Shown here: one piece after another, positions 1 to 8,678 of the stretch
How positions within the stretch are numbered: position 1 is the stretch's first letter
How the letters are laid out: each line of letters begins with the position of its first letter
Assembly: GCA_016185245.1 (NCBI GenBank)
Contig: JACPNZ010000005.1
Coordinates: forward strand, 1 to 64,000
DNA length: 64,000 nucleotides
Source: Hyphomicrobiales bacterium
GTDB taxonomy: Bacteria; Pseudomonadota; Alphaproteobacteria; Rhizobiales; Aestuariivirgaceae
Reading direction: 5' to 3'
Translations under genes and position numbers: made by a program
Notes under the pieces: model-generated
Seen by the model: the letters and a program-made list of their open reading frames with translations, nothing else
Databases searched by the model: none
What the model was told of the DNA's origin: nothing

Positions 1-12
1 ACTCGAAACCAT
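1..12 (-). CDS. 5' end of a gene leaving the left edge
   Basis: Only the first four codons (Met-Val-Ser-Ser) are inside the window. The start is supported by a strong Shine-Dalgarno AAAGGAGG ending 7 nt upstream of the ATG, and by a promoter and about 165-nt leader behind it. The product cannot be named from four codons. Confidence 0.55.
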
Positions 13-41
13 GGTTCGGCCTCCTTTATCCACCGAAGGAG

Positions 42-62
42 GGATTGCCCGGCGGGCAATCC
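42..62 (-). promoter_or_regulatory. perfect inverted repeat in the leader of the left-edge gene
   Basis: A 9-bp perfect stem (GGATTGCCC / GGGCAATCC) with a 3-nt loop sits about 30 nt upstream of the left-edge start codon and just before its ribosome-binding site. No T-run follows on either strand, so a simple intrinsic terminator is unlikely. It could be a leader hairpin controlling translation. The class is not recognised. Confidence 0.5.
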
Positions 63-184
63 GGGGAGTGTGAGCGGTCCCTGGTTAGGAAAGCGTCCGT
101 CGCTCTCCACTTCAGGCCCCGCATCTTCTTCCCCGGTCTTCGACGGCTCGCGAACCGCCCCTCCATGGGAAGGAGACGATGAGG

Positions 185-213
185 ATAGTGACATAGTAGG
201 AATAGAGTGTCAA
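185..213 (-). promoter_or_regulatory. sigma70-type promoter for the left-edge gene
   Basis: On the minus strand there is a perfect TTGACA -35 box (208-213), a 17-nt spacer and CACTAT as -10 (185-190). Transcription would start near 178, giving an approximately 165-nt 5' leader before the left-edge ATG. It lies downstream of the putA stop codon, so the left-edge gene is probably transcribed independently of putA. Confidence 0.6.
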
Positions 214-280
214 GGGAAATTCATGACCCTGACGAAATATTTTCCTGACCCGCCGGCGCCGGCGACAATGACGTCGGCGG

Positions 281-3200
281 TCATTCCGTCTCCATCGACA
301 TCAGCGCCGCATTGCCGCCCGAGGCGGTCGTATCGATGGAACAGACGCGCTCGACGGCGAAGCGGTGCAGATAGTGGGGTCCGCCGGCCTTGGGGCCGGT
401 GCCCGACAGGCCCTCGCCGCCGAAGGGCTGGGCCCCCACTACGGCCCCGATCTGGTTGCGGTTGACATAGAGATTGCCGACCCGGGCGTGGCGACGGACT
501 TCCTCCACGGTGGTCTCGATCCTGGTGTGAAGACCAAGCGTCAGGCCGTAGCCGGTGGCGTTGAGGACGGCGCAAACGTCCGCGATGCGGTCGCCGGCAA
601 AGCGCACCACATGCAGGATGGGGCCGAATACTTCGCGCTTCAGGGGTGCCAGGGAGGCGAGCTCGTAGGCTGCCGGGGCAACGAAAGTGCCGTTGGAGCA
701 ATCAGTACCAAGAGTCAGTTCTACAATGGTTTTCCCATCCGATTTCATGCGCGCCTTGTGGGCCTCGAGCGAGGTTTTGGCTTCGGTGTCGATGACCGGG
801 CCGACATCGGTGGCGTAGTCGAGGGGATCGCCCACCGTGAGTTCGGCCATGGCGCCCCTGAGCATCGGGATGACACGGTGGGCGATATCCTCCTGGACGA
901 AGAGAATGCGGGCCGCCGAGCAGCGCTGGCCGGCGCTGTCGAAGGCCGAAGCCAGCACATCGCGCACCGCCTGCTCCGGCAAGGCAGACGAATCGACGAT
1001 CATGGCGTTCATGCCGCCGGTCTCGGCGATCAGTGCCGGAATGGCGCCGTCGCGGGCGGCCAAGGCCCGGTTGATGGTCGAAGCCGTCTCGTTGGAGCCG
1101 GTGAAGGCGACACCTGCAAGCGCCGGATGGGCGAGCAACGGCTTGCCGATGCGGGCGCCGTCGCCGGGCAGGAAATGCAACACTTGCGGCGGCACCCCGG
1201 CCTGGTGCAGAAGCCGCACGGCGGCATGGGCAACCAGCGGCGTCTGTTCGGCCGGCTTGGCGACGACGCTGTTTCCCGCTGCGAGGGCTGCTGCCACCTG
1301 GCCGGTGAAGATCGCCACCGGGAAGTTCCACGGCGCGATGCAGGCGAAGACACCGCGGCCATGGAGGGAAAGCTCATTGCGCTCGCCGGTGGGACCGGGG
1401 AGCGCCAGGGGGCCGGTGAAATCGGCCCGGGCCCGGGCCCCATAGTAGCGCAGGAAATCGACCGCCTCGCGCAGGTCCGCCACGGCACTGTCGAGGCTCT
1501 TGCCGGCTTCGCGCACCAGCAGCGCCAGGAGCTGCTCGGTATTGGCCTCGTAGAGATCGGCGGCGCGTTCAAGGATAATCGCTCGAGCTTCTCCGCCCTG
1601 TTGGTCCCAGTCATATTGCGCAGCCGCGGCCGAGGCCATGGCTTTCCCCACTGCCGCCTCGCCGGCCTCGCGTACGCTGCCGAGCTTGTGGCGGCGATCA
1701 TGGGGCGAGGTGATGTCACGCAGCGGCCCCTGGGTCAGGGCCACGCCATCGACCAGGGCCGTGGCCTCAATGGGCTTCGCCAGCGCCCGCGCCATGCCGG
1801 CCACAAGGCGGTTGCGGGTTGCATCATCCCACAGGGCATAGCCCTTGGAGTTGCGCCGCCCGGCAAAGAGATCGGCGGGCAGCGGAATGCGCGGGTGCGG
1901 CAGGCTCGCAAGCTTTGCCACCTCGACCACCGGGTCGGCGATGATGTCGGCGATCGGCGCCTCGTCATCGGCGAGCCGGTTGACGAAGGAGGTGTTGGCG
2001 CCGTTCTCGAGGAGGCGGCGCACCAGATAGGCGAGGAGGTCCTCGTGGCTGCCGACGGGGGCATAGATGCGGCAGGGCTGGTTCATCCGGCTTGCCCCCA
2101 CCACCTGCTCGTAGAGCGCCTGGCCCATGCCGTGCAGACGCTGGAACTCGAAGCTCCGGTCATTGCCGGCCATCACCGAAATGGCGGCCAGTGTGTGGGC
2201 ATTGTGGGTGGCGAACTGCGGATAGAACAGGTCGCGGCGGGACAGAAGATACCTGGCGCAAGCGAGATAGCTTACGTCGGTTGCAACCTTGCGAGTGAAC
2301 AAGGGATAGGCCGGGTAGCCCGCCTCCTGGGAGCGCTTCACTTCGGTATCCCAATAGGCGCCCTTGACCAGGCGCACCGGTAGCTTGCGGCCCGTCGCCA
2401 TGGCAAGCTCAGCCAGCCATTCGAGCGTGGGTCTCGCCCGCTTGCTGTAGGCCTGCACCGCCAGCCCCAGGCCGTTCCAGCCCTTGAGCCGCTCGTCCTG
2501 GGCGAGCCGGCCGAAGAGTTCGAGGGACAGGTCGAGGCGGTTCACTTCCTCGGCGTCGACGGTGAAGCCGACATCGAGCTGCTTTGCGAGAAGCGCCAGT
2601 TCCGCCACTTTCGGCAGAAGCTCGGCCATCACCCGGGCCTCCTGTTTTTCCTCGTAGCGCGGATGGAGTGCGGAGAGCTTCACCGAGATCGAGGCGCGGG
2701 CGAAAATGTCGCTGCCCGAGGTCCTGGCACCCAGCGTCTTCAGCGCAGTGCGATAGGAATCGTAATAGCGCGTCGCATCCTCCATGGTGAAGGCGGCCTC
2801 GCCCAGCATGTCGTAGGAGAAGCGATAGCCTTGCGCCTCCTGGGGCTTGGCGACGCTCAGCGCCTCGTCGATCGTCCGGCCCAGGACGAATTGCTTGCCC
2901 ATGATGCGCATTGCCTGCTTCATGGCGTTGCGGATGAAGGGCTCACCCGAGCGCGACACCAGCCGCTTGAGATAGGAGCCGATGTCGGTGCGCGCCCCCT
3001 TGCCCAGTTCGACAAAGCGCCCGGTGAGCATCAGTCCCCAGGCCGAGGCATTGACGAAGAGGGATTCCGACTGGCCGAGATGGCCCTCCCAGTCCTTGCC
3101 GCCGATCTTGTCGGCGATCAGCCGGTCGGCGGTCGAGGCGTCGGGAATGCGCAAGAGCGCCTCGGCCAGGCACATCAGCACCACGCCCTCTTCCGAGGAG

Positions 3201-3406
3201 AGCGAATACTCCTGCATGAAGGCGTCGATGCCGCCCTGCTGGCGCCGGCCGGCGCGCACCGCCGCGACCAGCTGGCGGGCGAGCTCCGCCACCCGGCGCT
3301 GGTCTTCGGCGGAAAGGGCAGCCTCGGCGGCGAGCTGGCGGACGGCTGCCGTCTCGTCGGCAAAGAGCTTGTCGGCGATTGCCGACCGGGCGGGCAGAGC
3401 GGTCAT
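281..3406 (-). CDS. putA: bifunctional proline dehydrogenase / L-glutamate-gamma-semialdehyde dehydrogenase
   Basis: Oxidises proline to P5C (FAD-dependent) and then to glutamate (NAD-dependent), feeding proline carbon and nitrogen into central metabolism. The protein is 1041 aa. The proline dehydrogenase barrel occupies roughly residues 90-470, and the aldehyde dehydrogenase half about 540-1030, with the catalytic Cys in AGQRCSA near residue 828. It belongs to the short PutA type: there is no N-terminal ribbon-helix-helix DNA-binding domain as in E. coli PutA, so it should not autoregulate. I chose the ATG at 3406 because GAGGAG lies 5-10 nt upstream; the longer frame to 3451 lacks such a site. 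It is divergent from panC with 74 nt between starts. Confidence 0.96.
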   Translation of the reverse strand: MTALPARSAIADKLFADETAAVRQLAAEAALSAEDQRRVAELARQLVAAVRAGRRQQGGIDAFMQEYSLSSEEGVVLMCLAEALLRIPDASTADRLIADKIGGKDWEGHLGQSESLFVNASAWGLMLTGRFVELGKGARTDIGSYLKRLVSRSGEPFIRNAMKQAMRIMGKQFVLGRTIDEALSVAKPQEAQGYRFSYDMLGEAAFTMEDATRYYDSYRTALKTLGARTSGSDIFARASISVKLSALHPRYEEKQEARVMAELLPKVAELALLAKQLDVGFTVDAEEVNRLDLSLELFGRLAQDERLKGWNGLGLAVQAYSKRARPTLEWLAELAMATGRKLPVRLVKGAYWDTEVKRSQEAGYPAYPLFTRKVATDVSYLACARYLLSRRDLFYPQFATHNAHTLAAISVMAGNDRSFEFQRLHGMGQALYEQVVGASRMNQPCRIYAPVGSHEDLLAYLVRRLLENGANTSFVNRLADDEAPIADIIADPVVEVAKLASLPHPRIPLPADLFAGRRNSKGYALWDDATRNRLVAGMARALAKPIEATALVDGVALTQGPLRDITSPHDRRHKLGSVREAGEAAVGKAMASAAAAQYDWDQQGGEARAIILERAADLYEANTEQLLALLVREAGKSLDSAVADLREAVDFLRYYGARARADFTGPLALPGPTGERNELSLHGRGVFACIAPWNFPVAIFTGQVAAALAAGNSVVAKPAEQTPLVAHAAVRLLHQAGVPPQVLHFLPGDGARIGKPLLAHPALAGVAFTGSNETASTINRALAARDGAIPALIAETGGMNAMIVDSSALPEQAVRDVLASAFDSAGQRCSAARILFVQEDIAHRVIPMLRGAMAELTVGDPLDYATDVGPVIDTEAKTSLEAHKARMKSDGKTIVELTLGTDCSNGTFVAPAAYELASLAPLKREVFGPILHVVRFAGDRIADVCAVLNATGYGLTLGLHTRIETTVEEVRRHARVGNLYVNRNQIGAVVGAQPFGGEGLSGTGPKAGGPHYLHRFAVERVCSIDTTASGGNAALMSMETE

Positions 3407-3480
3407 CGGGGTCTCCTCGGAAGCACCGATTTGTGCCACAACGGCGGCCATTCGCCTATGGCATGAAAGGCCCGCCTCCG

Positions 3481-4323
3481 ATGACGCCGCAGATCGTCCG
3501 CACCATCGCCGAGCTTCGCAAGGAAACGGCCCAGTGGCGCGCCGCGGGCCTCGCTCAGGCGGTGGTTCCCACCATGGGGGCGCTGCATGAGGGCCACCTT
3601 GCCCTGGTGCGCGAGGGGTTAAGCCGCGCGCCGCGCGTCACCGCCACCATCTTCGTCAACCCCAAACAATTCGCCCCCCATGAAGACCTCGGGCGCTACC
3701 CCCGCGACGAGGCGGGCGATGTGGCGAAGCTCGGCGCCGCCGGCGCCCATCTCGTTTTCGCGCCGCCCCCCTCGCAGATCTACCCGCCAGGTTTCGCCAC
3801 CACCGTCAGCCTCGCCGGCCCGGCGACGGTGGGACTCGAAGACCGGTCCCGCCCGCAATTCTTTGCCGGTGTCGCCACCATCGTCGCCAAACTGTTCATC
3901 GAGACGGGCGCCGACTTCGCCATGTTCGGCGAGAAGGACTATCAGCAGCTCAAGGTGGTCACCCGCATGGCGAGGGATCTCGATATCGCCATCGAGGTGG
4001 TGGGCATTCCCACCATCCGCGAGCCGGACGGCCTCGCCATGTCGTCGCGCAATGCCTATCTCTCGGCCGAAGAGCGCCAGCGGGCGACCGCCATCTACAG
4101 GACATTGCGGGAGGCGGCGAAGAAGATCGGACGGGGGGAACCCCCCAAAACGGTTACGGAAGCCTCGGCCGCCGCGCTTACAGCAGGTGGGTTCCGTGTC
4201 GACTATGTGGCGGTCCGCAATGCCGAGACCCTGGCTGGGCCCTCGCAGGTGGGCGAGCCCTTGCGCCTTCTCGCCGCCGCCTGGCTCGGCAAGACGCGGC
4301 TCATCGATAATATCGCGGTGTGA
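3481..4323 (+). CDS. panC: pantothenate synthetase
   Basis: ATP-dependent condensation of pantoate and beta-alanine to pantothenate, the last step of vitamin B5 synthesis in the cytoplasm. The protein is 280 aa, the usual family length. The nucleotidyltransferase HIGH-type motif (HEGH, residues 36-39, within PTMGALHEGH) and the later MSSRN motif (KMSKS-like) are both present. The start at 3481 has AAAGG 10 nt upstream; an in-frame ATG at 3463 is the alternative. No panB is adjacent. The stop is 4 nt from the stop of the convergent acetyltransferase gene. Confidence 0.96.
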   Translation: MTPQIVRTIAELRKETAQWRAAGLAQAVVPTMGALHEGHLALVREGLSRAPRVTATIFVNPKQFAPHEDLGRYPRDEAGDVAKLGAAGAHLVFAPPPSQIYPPGFATTVSLAGPATVGLEDRSRPQFFAGVATIVAKLFIETGADFAMFGEKDYQQLKVVTRMARDLDIAIEVVGIPTIREPDGLAMSSRNAYLSAEERQRATAIYRTLREAAKKIGRGEPPKTVTEASAAALTAGGFRVDYVAVRNAETLAGPSQVGEPLRLLAAAWLGKTRLIDNIAV

Positions 4324-4327
4324 AGGA

Positions 4328-4774
4328 TCACAGCAATTTGCGCAGAATGATGCGGCCTTCGCCGGCAAAGCCAAGCCTGGCGTAATAGCTGGCCAGATCG
4401 TGGGCTTCGCTGGCGTAGGGCGTCACCGTCACCTGGTAGCCCGAGGCGCCATGCCGGCGGAGGAATGTTTCGGCGGCTTCCACCAGGGCCAGCGACAGGC
4501 CGCGCCCGCGCCATTGCGGCACCACATAGAGATCGCCCAGTTCCGCCCACCAGCCATATTCGATGCCGAATTCCAGCGACACGGTGGCAACGCCGATCGC
4601 CTCCCCCTGCGCTTCGGCGACAAACAGTCCGCAGGTTTCAAGCCCTGACATGATTGCCGCATGTCTGGCGATGGTTTCCACATCGGTGGCGAAACCTTCC
4701 TCGGCGAAGAAGCGGCCGAGAAGGCCGACCGCCGGGGCGAGATCGTCGCCGGCGCCGAGCCTGCGGATGCTCAC
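4328..4774 (-). CDS. GNAT family N-acetyltransferase
   Basis: A 148-aa single-domain acetyl-CoA-dependent acetyltransferase. The core strand VVPQWRGRGLSLALVE carries the Q/R-x-x-G-x-G/A pyrophosphate-binding loop of motif A. The substrate is unknown. It starts with GTG inside the stop codon of the upstream DUF1489 gene (GTGA overlap, 4771-4774), so the two are translationally coupled. It converges on panC with a 4-nt gap. Confidence 0.88.
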   Translation of the reverse strand: MSIRRLGAGDDLAPAVGLLGRFFAEEGFATDVETIARHAAIMSGLETCGLFVAEAQGEAIGVATVSLEFGIEYGWWAELGDLYVVPQWRGRGLSLALVEAAETFLRRHGASGYQVTVTPYASEAHDLASYYARLGFAGEGRIILRKLL

Positions 4775-5187
4775 AGCAGGCCGAGCTCCGACAGCTCGCG
4801 GCGCATCTTTTCGGGAAGTCCCTTTGCCGCAGTTCCCTTAGCGAGGTCGGGCGGCGCGTCGGCCTCCGTCAGATAGCGCCAGCCCTGGAAGGCGCGGCGC
4901 GGGGTCGGCCGGACGGCGATGATCTTCGGCTTGAAAACGATGCGGCAGCGCTCGATCCCATCTTCACCCTTGACCGGTTCGAGGGCGGCGATCGGCTGGC
5001 GGCACAGGATCAAGCCGCGGATCACCCAATAGAGCGAACCCCCGGGCAATATCTCGTCGCCGCGCCTGGGAAACATGCGGGTCACGTGATCGAGCGTATC
5101 GAGCCCGCGCCGGCACTGGCGCACCCAATGTTCGAGTTCCTCGATGTCGCCGACGCCGACGCAAAGCTTGACGATATTGAGGGGCAT
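4771..5187 (-). CDS. DUF1489 family protein
   Basis: A 138-aa protein with the typical DUF1489 opening (LNIVKLCVGVGDIEELE) and the central TRMFPRRGDEIL and GSLYWVIRG segments. The family is nearly restricted to Alphaproteobacteria and has no assigned biochemical function. No signal peptide or membrane segment is visible. It is coupled to the downstream GNAT gene by a 4-nt overlap, suggesting a shared role. Confidence 0.88.
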   Translation of the reverse strand: MPLNIVKLCVGVGDIEELEHWVRQCRRGLDTLDHVTRMFPRRGDEILPGGSLYWVIRGLILCRQPIAALEPVKGEDGIERCRIVFKPKIIAVRPTPRRAFQGWRYLTEADAPPDLAKGTAAKGLPEKMRRELSELGLL

Positions 5188-5293
5188 TGAGGATCCGCGA
5201 TCAGGGGTGCAACATCGTCATCTTATGATAGCATGGCCTTCAAGTGGGAACCCAGCCCGGCGGTTTCCCACAGGTTCCGTAAGGGAGGAAGAT

Positions 5294-5503
5294 ATGTCCA
5301 ACGCTGTCGCCAAGGTCATCGAACTCACCGCCGCATCGCCCAAGAGCATCGAGGACGCGGTCGAAACGGGAATCCGCCGCGCCGACGAAACTCTCGACCA
5401 GGTCGAAGGCGCCTGGGTTCAGGATATCAAATGCATCGTCAAGAACGGCAAGGTCGCCGAATGGCGGGTCAACATGAAAATCACCTTCCTGCTTAAGGCA
5501 TAG
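5294..5503 (+). CDS. dodecin family flavin-binding protein
   Basis: A 69-aa protein matching dodecins in length and pattern: an N-terminal strand (VAKVIELTAASPKSIEDAV), one amphipathic helix, and two C-terminal strands (KCIVKNGKVAEWRVNMKITF). Dodecins form hollow dodecamers that bind and buffer flavins. The ATG at 5294 has GGGAGG 5 nt upstream, which rejects the longer frame beginning at 5144. Confidence 0.92.
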   Translation: MSNAVAKVIELTAASPKSIEDAVETGIRRADETLDQVEGAWVQDIKCIVKNGKVAEWRVNMKITFLLKA

Positions 5504-5655
5504 CGTCGACTTACGCGAGCCAGACGCCTCTCGAGGCATATCCCGCCAAGGTGTGAGCACTTTGGCGATAGGGAAACGTTCTAACGTGCAATTGATTGGC
5601 CGGTGATCGGGCCGATTGCCAGTTTCGGGAGAACCCGGACGGGAGCCCGAACCGC

Positions 5656-6387
5656 ATGGTGTCGGCGAGAGAATTGTTTGCAACACAGAGCCAGCCGGCG
5701 GCACCGGAGGGCCTGGCGCGGAGTCTTGCCGACGATTTTCCAAGACTCCGCCAATACATGGGCGAAACCCGCTTTGCCGGCCTGGCTCGTGCCTATGCCG
5801 CCAAGCATGCAGCGGAGATGCCCAACCTCACGTGGTTCTCCCGGCACCTGCCGGCTTTCCTTGCGGCCGCAAGACTCCACGACCACTGGCCGGAGCTGGC
5901 CGAGCTTGCGATACTTGAGCGGGCTCTTGCCGAAACCCGCGCCGGTCCCGCGGCACCCATCGTCCGGCTTGCCGAACTGGCCGCCCTTTCTCACGAGCAG
6001 CTGGGCGCCATGCAGCTTCTTATCGCCCCCTCGGTCCGGCGTTTTGCGGTTGCCTCCAACGTCACAAGCCTGTGGGCGAGCCTCGCCTGCGGTGAAACGC
6101 CGCCCCTACCCATCAAGCTCGCGGCTCGTCAGCAATTGCTGGTCTGGCGGCAGGGCCCGGCGCCGCGCTTTCGTATGCTGGGTGACGAAGAGGCAATGGG
6201 GCTCGATGCCGCCATCGACGGCAAGCGCTTCGCCGCGATCGGCGCGCTGCTGGCCGGCCGCGATGACCCCGACGGGGCGGCGCGGCGGGCGACGGCTTAT
6301 CTGCGTGGCTGGGTCGACGGCGAACTGGTCACCGGTCTTCGGCCCTTGCCGGATCGCGGCGGAAATACTCCGGGTCGACGCGCTTGA
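5656..6387 (+). CDS. HvfC/BufC-like (DUF2063) putative DNA-binding-domain protein, short N-terminus
   Basis: About 243 aa from ATG 5656 (GGGAG 10 nt upstream); the frame opens at a TTG at 5596, just after an in-frame stop. It follows the DUF2063 pattern: LARSLADDFPRLRQYMG, FAGLARAYAAKH, a middle ending PSVRRF...SLWASL, and the winged-helix-like tail QQLLVWRQG. The usual first ~50 residues, including the YRNN region, are absent. HvfC/BufC proteins normally accompany a DUF692 enzyme (HvfB/BufB) and a small precursor peptide; neither is here. The last 59 nt overlap, antisense, the Mrr-like gene. It may be a degrading orphan. Confidence 0.65.
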   Translation: MVSARELFATQSQPAAPEGLARSLADDFPRLRQYMGETRFAGLARAYAAKHAAEMPNLTWFSRHLPAFLAAARLHDHWPELAELAILERALAETRAGPAAPIVRLAELAALSHEQLGAMQLLIAPSVRRFAVASNVTSLWASLACGETPPLPIKLAARQQLLVWRQGPAPRFRMLGDEEAMGLDAAIDGKRFAAIGALLAGRDDPDGAARRATAYLRGWVDGELVTGLRPLPDRGGNTPGRRA

Positions 6388-6967
6388 GCTGAAACGATTG
6401 CTTGACCCTGACGCCGACATTGTGACGGATCATCATCTCGGCAAAGCGCATGCCGTCAACCAGAATGACGCGGCGCGACACCTGCCGGCAAAAGCTCACG
6501 GCAGCCGGCGAGAAATGGCTGGTGGCGACGAAGATGCCCTTCCCGGCATGATAGGCATCGAGGCTGCCGGCGAAGTCGCGCACTTCCGAGATCGGCACGA
6601 CACTGCCCGGCTTCAGCCGCTTAGCCTGCAAATAGACAAGATCGAGGCCCAGCTCGTCCATGGCGATCACCCCGTCGACGCCGCCATCGCCGCTGCGGCC
6701 CAGCTTGCGGGCGAGATCGCGGCGCCGGCCGCCGTAGCCCATCGCCAGCAGGACATCGATCACCAGCCCTTCGAAAAAGGCGGGTTCATGGGCGTGCACC
6801 CGGCCGAGGAGTTCGGCCGCCAGGCTGCTTTGCGACCTGACATAGGCCCTGGTGATGTCGCGTTCGATGAGATCGAAAGCCGTTTCACGCATGGCATCCG
6901 ACGCAACTTCCGGTACTTCGTCGCGCTTGTGCCAGTGCATCATCAAACGCTGGTAGTCGGCCAACAT
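6329..6967 (-). CDS. Mrr-like restriction endonuclease (catalytic domain only)
   Basis: A 212-aa protein with the Mrr-type PD-(D/E)xK core: an acidic stretch GDGGVDGVI, then QAKR (the Q-x-K catalytic strand) in VYLQAKRLK, followed by EVRDFAGSLDAY and GIFVATSHFSPAA, which are typical of Mrr_cat. Classical Mrr enzymes carry an N-terminal winged helix that reads methylated DNA; here the N-terminus is only a short helical region. GAGGGG precedes the ATG. No methyltransferase or other restriction subunit is nearby. Its 3' end overlaps the HvfC-like gene on the other strand. Confidence 0.82.
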   Translation of the reverse strand: MLADYQRLMMHWHKRDEVPEVASDAMRETAFDLIERDITRAYVRSQSSLAAELLGRVHAHEPAFFEGLVIDVLLAMGYGGRRRDLARKLGRSGDGGVDGVIAMDELGLDLVYLQAKRLKPGSVVPISEVRDFAGSLDAYHAGKGIFVATSHFSPAAVSFCRQVSRRVILVDGMRFAEMMIRHNVGVRVKQSFQLKRVDPEYFRRDPARAEDR

Positions 6968-7079
6968 GTCCCCCTCGCAGGATGGTTCCGATCTTAACTT
7001 AGCGGAAGAATCCTAACTCGGGTCTAAGTGGCTGTCACAAGTCTTAATAAACTTGCGGCAACTCTTACAGGAGGGCCAC

Positions 7080-8330
7080 TCAGGAACTCGCTTTGCTGAT
7101 GTAGCAGGAAACCCCGTCCGTCTTGAGCCTGGAGCAGGCGGACTTCGCCGCTATCTGGGTGTCGTATCCGGTCAGGCGCAGCCGGTAGAAGGTTCCCTTG
7201 GTCCCGAGGTCGGCCTTGACTACCACGGGCTTCTTGTCGGCCAGGACCCGATGGGCGGCCTGCATCTTTTTCCAGGCCGACCAGGCTGCATCCTCGCTTC
7301 CGGCTGAGGCGATTTGCACGGCCCAGCCGGTGATCGGCGTTTCGCTGGCCGGCGCATCGGCGACGCTCTGGCCGGTTGCGGCAGCTTGCTCCGTCCCGGT
7401 GGACACGGGCTCGACCGCCACGATCCTTTCGGTGGTATCGGTGGGCGGAACTGCCTCGGCTGTCTCAACGACCGGAACCCGGTCGACGATAGTCTTCTTG
7501 GGCGGAGCGGTTTCGGTGATTTGGGCGGAATTCGTGCCGTCGCCGGCAAGTTCGGCCGACGGCGCGGTTGCCACCGGCAGCACCTGCTTCACCGCCTGTG
7601 TCTCGGCGATCGAGGCGGTAGTAATCTGATCGGAAGCGGTGGCGCCCTCGCCCTGAACCGGATTGTCGAGGGCGGCGAGCTCCAGCTTGGCGGGTGCGAA
7701 ATCGGGGTTGGCGGAGAGCGCCTGATTGAGTGCTGTGCGGGCATTGGCGGGCCGGCCAAGTCCCTCATAGGCCAGCGCTTCGCCATAATGTACCCGGGCC
7801 GGCTCCGGGTGGTTGAACTGTATGGCCTTGGTGTAGTCGGCCAGGGCAAAGAGATACTGCCCGCTCTCGCGCAACAGATTGCCGCGACTGTAGTAAGCAT
7901 GGGCAAAGCCCGGGTCGAGGAAGAGCGCGCTGGTGAAATCCTCTATGGCGCGGGAGGACTGTTGCAGCTTCTGATAGGCAAGGCCGCGATTGTAGAGGGC
8001 CATGGCGCGCAGCTTGGCGGTCATGGCATCGATGCGCATGGCCGCCGAATAGTCCGCGATCGCCAGCTCCGGCTGGTTCAGGCGCTGATAGGCGAGCCCC
8101 CGGTTGAGCAAGGCATTGGCCAGAACCTCGGGCTCGAGGTCGCGCGACTCGATGGCGGTGGTGTAGCTCGCCACCGCAGTTGCCGCGTCGCCCTCCGCCA
8201 GGGCGCGATAGGCGGCGGTGGCCAGTTGCGTGCTGGCATTGGGGGTGGCGGCTAGAGAACCGGACGCAGCTGCGCTTGCAGCAAGGAACACGGCACTAAC
8301 AGACGCTAACAATAGGTAACGGACGCTCAT
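7080..8330 (-). CDS. secreted TPR and SPOR-domain protein
   Basis: 416 aa. A signal peptide (about residues 1-28) is followed by tetratricopeptide repeats (about 35-210, with repeated NRGLAYQRL / NRGLAYQKL and YYSRGNLL units). A long Thr/Ala/Glu-rich linker (about 215-325) leads to a C-terminal SPOR domain (about 335-416, beginning WAVQIASAGS). SPOR domains bind denuded peptidoglycan strands, so a periplasmic role in cell-wall assembly or division is likely. It is divergent from the cobalamin-riboswitch operon. Confidence 0.85.
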   Translation of the reverse strand: MSVRYLLLASVSAVFLAASAAASGSLAATPNASTQLATAAYRALAEGDAATAVASYTTAIESRDLEPEVLANALLNRGLAYQRLNQPELAIADYSAAMRIDAMTAKLRAMALYNRGLAYQKLQQSSRAIEDFTSALFLDPGFAHAYYSRGNLLRESGQYLFALADYTKAIQFNHPEPARVHYGEALAYEGLGRPANARTALNQALSANPDFAPAKLELAALDNPVQGEGATASDQITTASIAETQAVKQVLPVATAPSAELAGDGTNSAQITETAPPKKTIVDRVPVVETAEAVPPTDTTERIVAVEPVSTGTEQAAATGQSVADAPASETPITGWAVQIASAGSEDAAWSAWKKMQAAHRVLADKKPVVVKADLGTKGTFYRLRLTGYDTQIAAKSACSRLKTDGVSCYISKASS

Positions 8331-8404
8331 GGGCCGTCATGTTGCGAGAATAGGGTTAAAAGACCGTTTCATGCCGTTTTCCGGCTCCATGCGTCGCGAA
8401 CCGA

Positions 8405-8434
8405 TTGACGGTTGGGTCAAAGACCTGTCACAAT
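8405..8434 (+). promoter_or_regulatory. promoter of the cobalamin operon
   Basis: TTGACG (8405-8410), an 18-nt spacer and CACAAT (8429-8434). The predicted start near 8442 falls right at the 5' end of the riboswitch, as expected. Confidence 0.5.
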
Positions 8435-8442
8435 AACCCAAG

Positions 8443-8628
8443 CGCGGTGCTTCGAAGCCAGACGGCAAGAAGCCGAACAGGGAACACGGTGAGGACCACC
8501 CAATCGGGGCCGAAACCATGACTGCCCCCGCAACTGTGAGCGGCGAGATGCCGGACGACAAAGGCCACTGGGCAACCGGGAAGGCCGTCCGAAATCAAAG
8601 ACCCGCAAGTCAGGAGACCTGCCGCGCC
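8443..8628 (+). promoter_or_regulatory. cobalamin (adenosylcobalamin) riboswitch
   Basis: Conserved cobalamin aptamer elements appear in order: GGTGCTTCGAAGCCAGACGG at the 5' end, GGGAACACGGTG, the core GCCCCCGCAACTGTGAGCGG, CACTGGGCAACCGGGAAGG, and the 3' B12 box GTCAGGAGACCTGCC. It sits 50 nt upstream of cbtB, so it should repress cobalt uptake and cobalamin synthesis genes when cobalamin is plentiful. The region between the B12 box and the SD of cbtB is short and lacks an obvious terminator, which favours translational control. Confidence 0.95.
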
Positions 8629-8678
8629 GAACCGGGGCCCATCGGGCCTCATGACTTTTGGTCGCACGGAGGGTGTCC

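Noticed and set aside
365-2383. 672-codon plus-strand frame opposite putA
   Set aside because: Antisense shadow of a clear PutA gene in GC-rich DNA; its translation has no recognisable domain.
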